DNA of 64,000 bases. Source: Dipetalonema caudispina (taxonomy: Eukaryota; Nematoda; Chromadorea; Rhabditida; Onchocercidae). This document shows positions 62,901 to 64,000 of this stretch, piece by piece. The stretch's first letter is position 1, and each line of letters starts with the position of its first letter. The notes under the pieces were generated by a model. That model was not told the DNA's origin. It did not search any database and saw only the letters and a list, made by a program, of their open reading frames with translations. A program made the position numbers and the translations under genes. The stretch is taken from the NCBI GenBank assembly GCA_013365325.1, contig JABVXV010000111.1:1-64000 (forward strand), written 5' to 3'.

Positions 62901-64000
62901 TTAAGGTTTCCAATGTCTCGATGTTCAGTAGTTTCGATTTTTAAATCTTCCAAGATTCTTTTCCCTTATGTTGGAGACCGCTATTCAGATCAGTGGTTAG
63001 TAAAATGACTTGCACTTAAATGCAGTCCTATAGTTTTCTTTTAAACTTGGAGAAAAAAAATAAACAAAATAACCTAACCTATTTCCGGGAAGCAATGTTT
63101 TGATAGTAACAGCGCGCACATGTCCGTCTACCACATCACCTATGATCCATTTCTTGTCATCACTTTCAGCTCGAAATTCAATTTGAAATGAGGTGATTTT
63201 GTTTAGAAATGAATAACTTTTGGGTAGTGACCATAGCACTCGCACATTTCTTCCGGAAATGAACGCTCGCGGCACATCTATTGAAAGTTCCCTCGATCCA
63301 CCAGTTTTCGACTGCAGTTTGTTCTTCCCCTCGAACACTTGCAGTTTAATTTTTCATTTGAAATTAAGGAAATCCAAATAACTTATTTCAAATTCAAAAA
63401 GTTCAAATCAAAAAGGTAGATAGATGTCGGGAAATAATGAACAGAAATTGTAAATTCCCATTATTGCATGACAAATGAATACACATGAATTGCCTGTTGT
63501 TGAAAGCTCATGCAATTTAAGCAACATAGATTGAAATTCGTCTTTTGAGTATTTAAGTACTTTAAGGTGTAATTTGAAAGAACTGAACCTCTTCTTCTTC
63601 ATACTGCGCAACAGCAGCATTATCAGATAGGATATTCCTTACACCTTGATTTTCTGCTCCACTCTCTTTTTTATCTTGTAAAAGCACTTCTTTCGCTGGA
63701 ATTTTTTTTTAGTTTTAAAAATTTCCAAGGATAGATTTCACAAATCTAAAAAGTAACACGATTTGAAATGAAGCAAAACTTTGGTTAATTTAAAAAATAA
63801 TTTACGAATGATTTTTAGGTAGGCACTGGAACGTGTCATACGATTTGTGTTATCAGTTACTTCACATGTGTACCACCCTTCATCTTCTAGTTGTACATCG
63901 GAAATTTGCAAACTTGCTGTTCCAACCAATCGGATACGTTTTTTTCCAATTAGTGCCATACGTTTGCCATCTGAATTTGATAAATTTAAAATTGGAAAGC
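59994..64000 (-). CDS. Ig/fibronectin-III single-pass membrane receptor, C-terminal part
   Basis: Ten exons on the minus strand, open at the window edge: 64000-63806, 63695-63645, 63337-63079, 62745-62490, 62359-62224, 62110-61904, 61705-61566, 61332-61197, 60581-60500 and 60240-59994. All are in phase, giving the last 568 residues. The first exon carries the end of an Ig domain (ASLQISDVQLEDEGWYTCEV). Two FN3 domains follow: one in exons 3-4 (LLPGNRYQFRVLA at its end) and one in exons 4-5 (LTPSTEYRAVVEV). Next come a Ser/Thr-rich stem, one membrane helix in exon 6 (TVLLLIISFISPIVLIIFG) and a cytoplasmic tail of about 210 residues rich in Ser, Thr and Asn. Such proteins act in cell adhesion or signalling at the cell surface. 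The Ig-FN3-FN3-TM order fits Ihog/CDON-like and Turtle/IGSF9-like receptors; I cannot choose without the N-terminal half. Exon 2 (51 bases) was placed by phase and is the least certain. Confidence 0.85.

Overview
The window looks like nuclear DNA from a parasitic nematode, most likely a filarial or other spirurid worm. The DNA is AT-rich. Genes are split into many short exons with GT-AG introns, with T-rich acceptors such as TTTTCAG. Several start codons sit a few bases after an unpaired TTTNCAG acceptor, as expected for spliced-leader trans-splicing. The recognisable proteins are animal ones, including a nematode-type NET zinc-finger factor. I see no bacterial operons, CRISPR arrays, complete transposons, rRNA or convincing tRNAs. 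All exon models were read by eye, checked for phase and, where possible, compared with remembered family sequence. No search was run.

Layout. Positions 1-6066 hold a microsatellite and two small unrecognised minus-strand gene models. Positions 6067-7833 (-) encode a TLP-1/NET-family zinc-finger repressor in four exons. From 7834 to about 32790 lies roughly 25 kb with almost no supportable coding sequence. It contains simple repeats, a GC-richer island near 11.4-11.8 kb and one exon-like segment near 24.6-24.9 kb. It is the expected place for long-range regulation of the developmental factor. From 32.8 kb the window becomes gene-dense: a TBC1D22-type Rab GTPase-activating protein (+, 13 exons, 502 aa); DCAF1/VprBP, a CRL4 ubiquitin-ligase substrate receptor (-, 36 exons, 1638 aa); a small unknown gene (+); a TRABID/ZRANB1-type protein with three NZF fingers and an OTU domain (+, 16 exons, 719 aa); and the C-terminal part of an Ig/FN3 single-pass receptor (-) running off the right edge.

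Themes. DCAF1 and TRABID are both ubiquitin-system genes. They lie close together and point away from each other, with the small gene between them. The main finding is in TRABID. At the two OTU catalytic positions the DNA encodes Ser instead of Cys (56482-56484) and Asn instead of His (57288-57290), while the three ubiquitin-binding fingers and the rest of the OTU fold are intact. This predicts a catalytically dead, ubiquitin-binding pseudo-deubiquitinase. A second pattern is that three neighbouring genes have an AATAAA poly(A) signal overlapping the stop codon, implying very short 3' UTRs.
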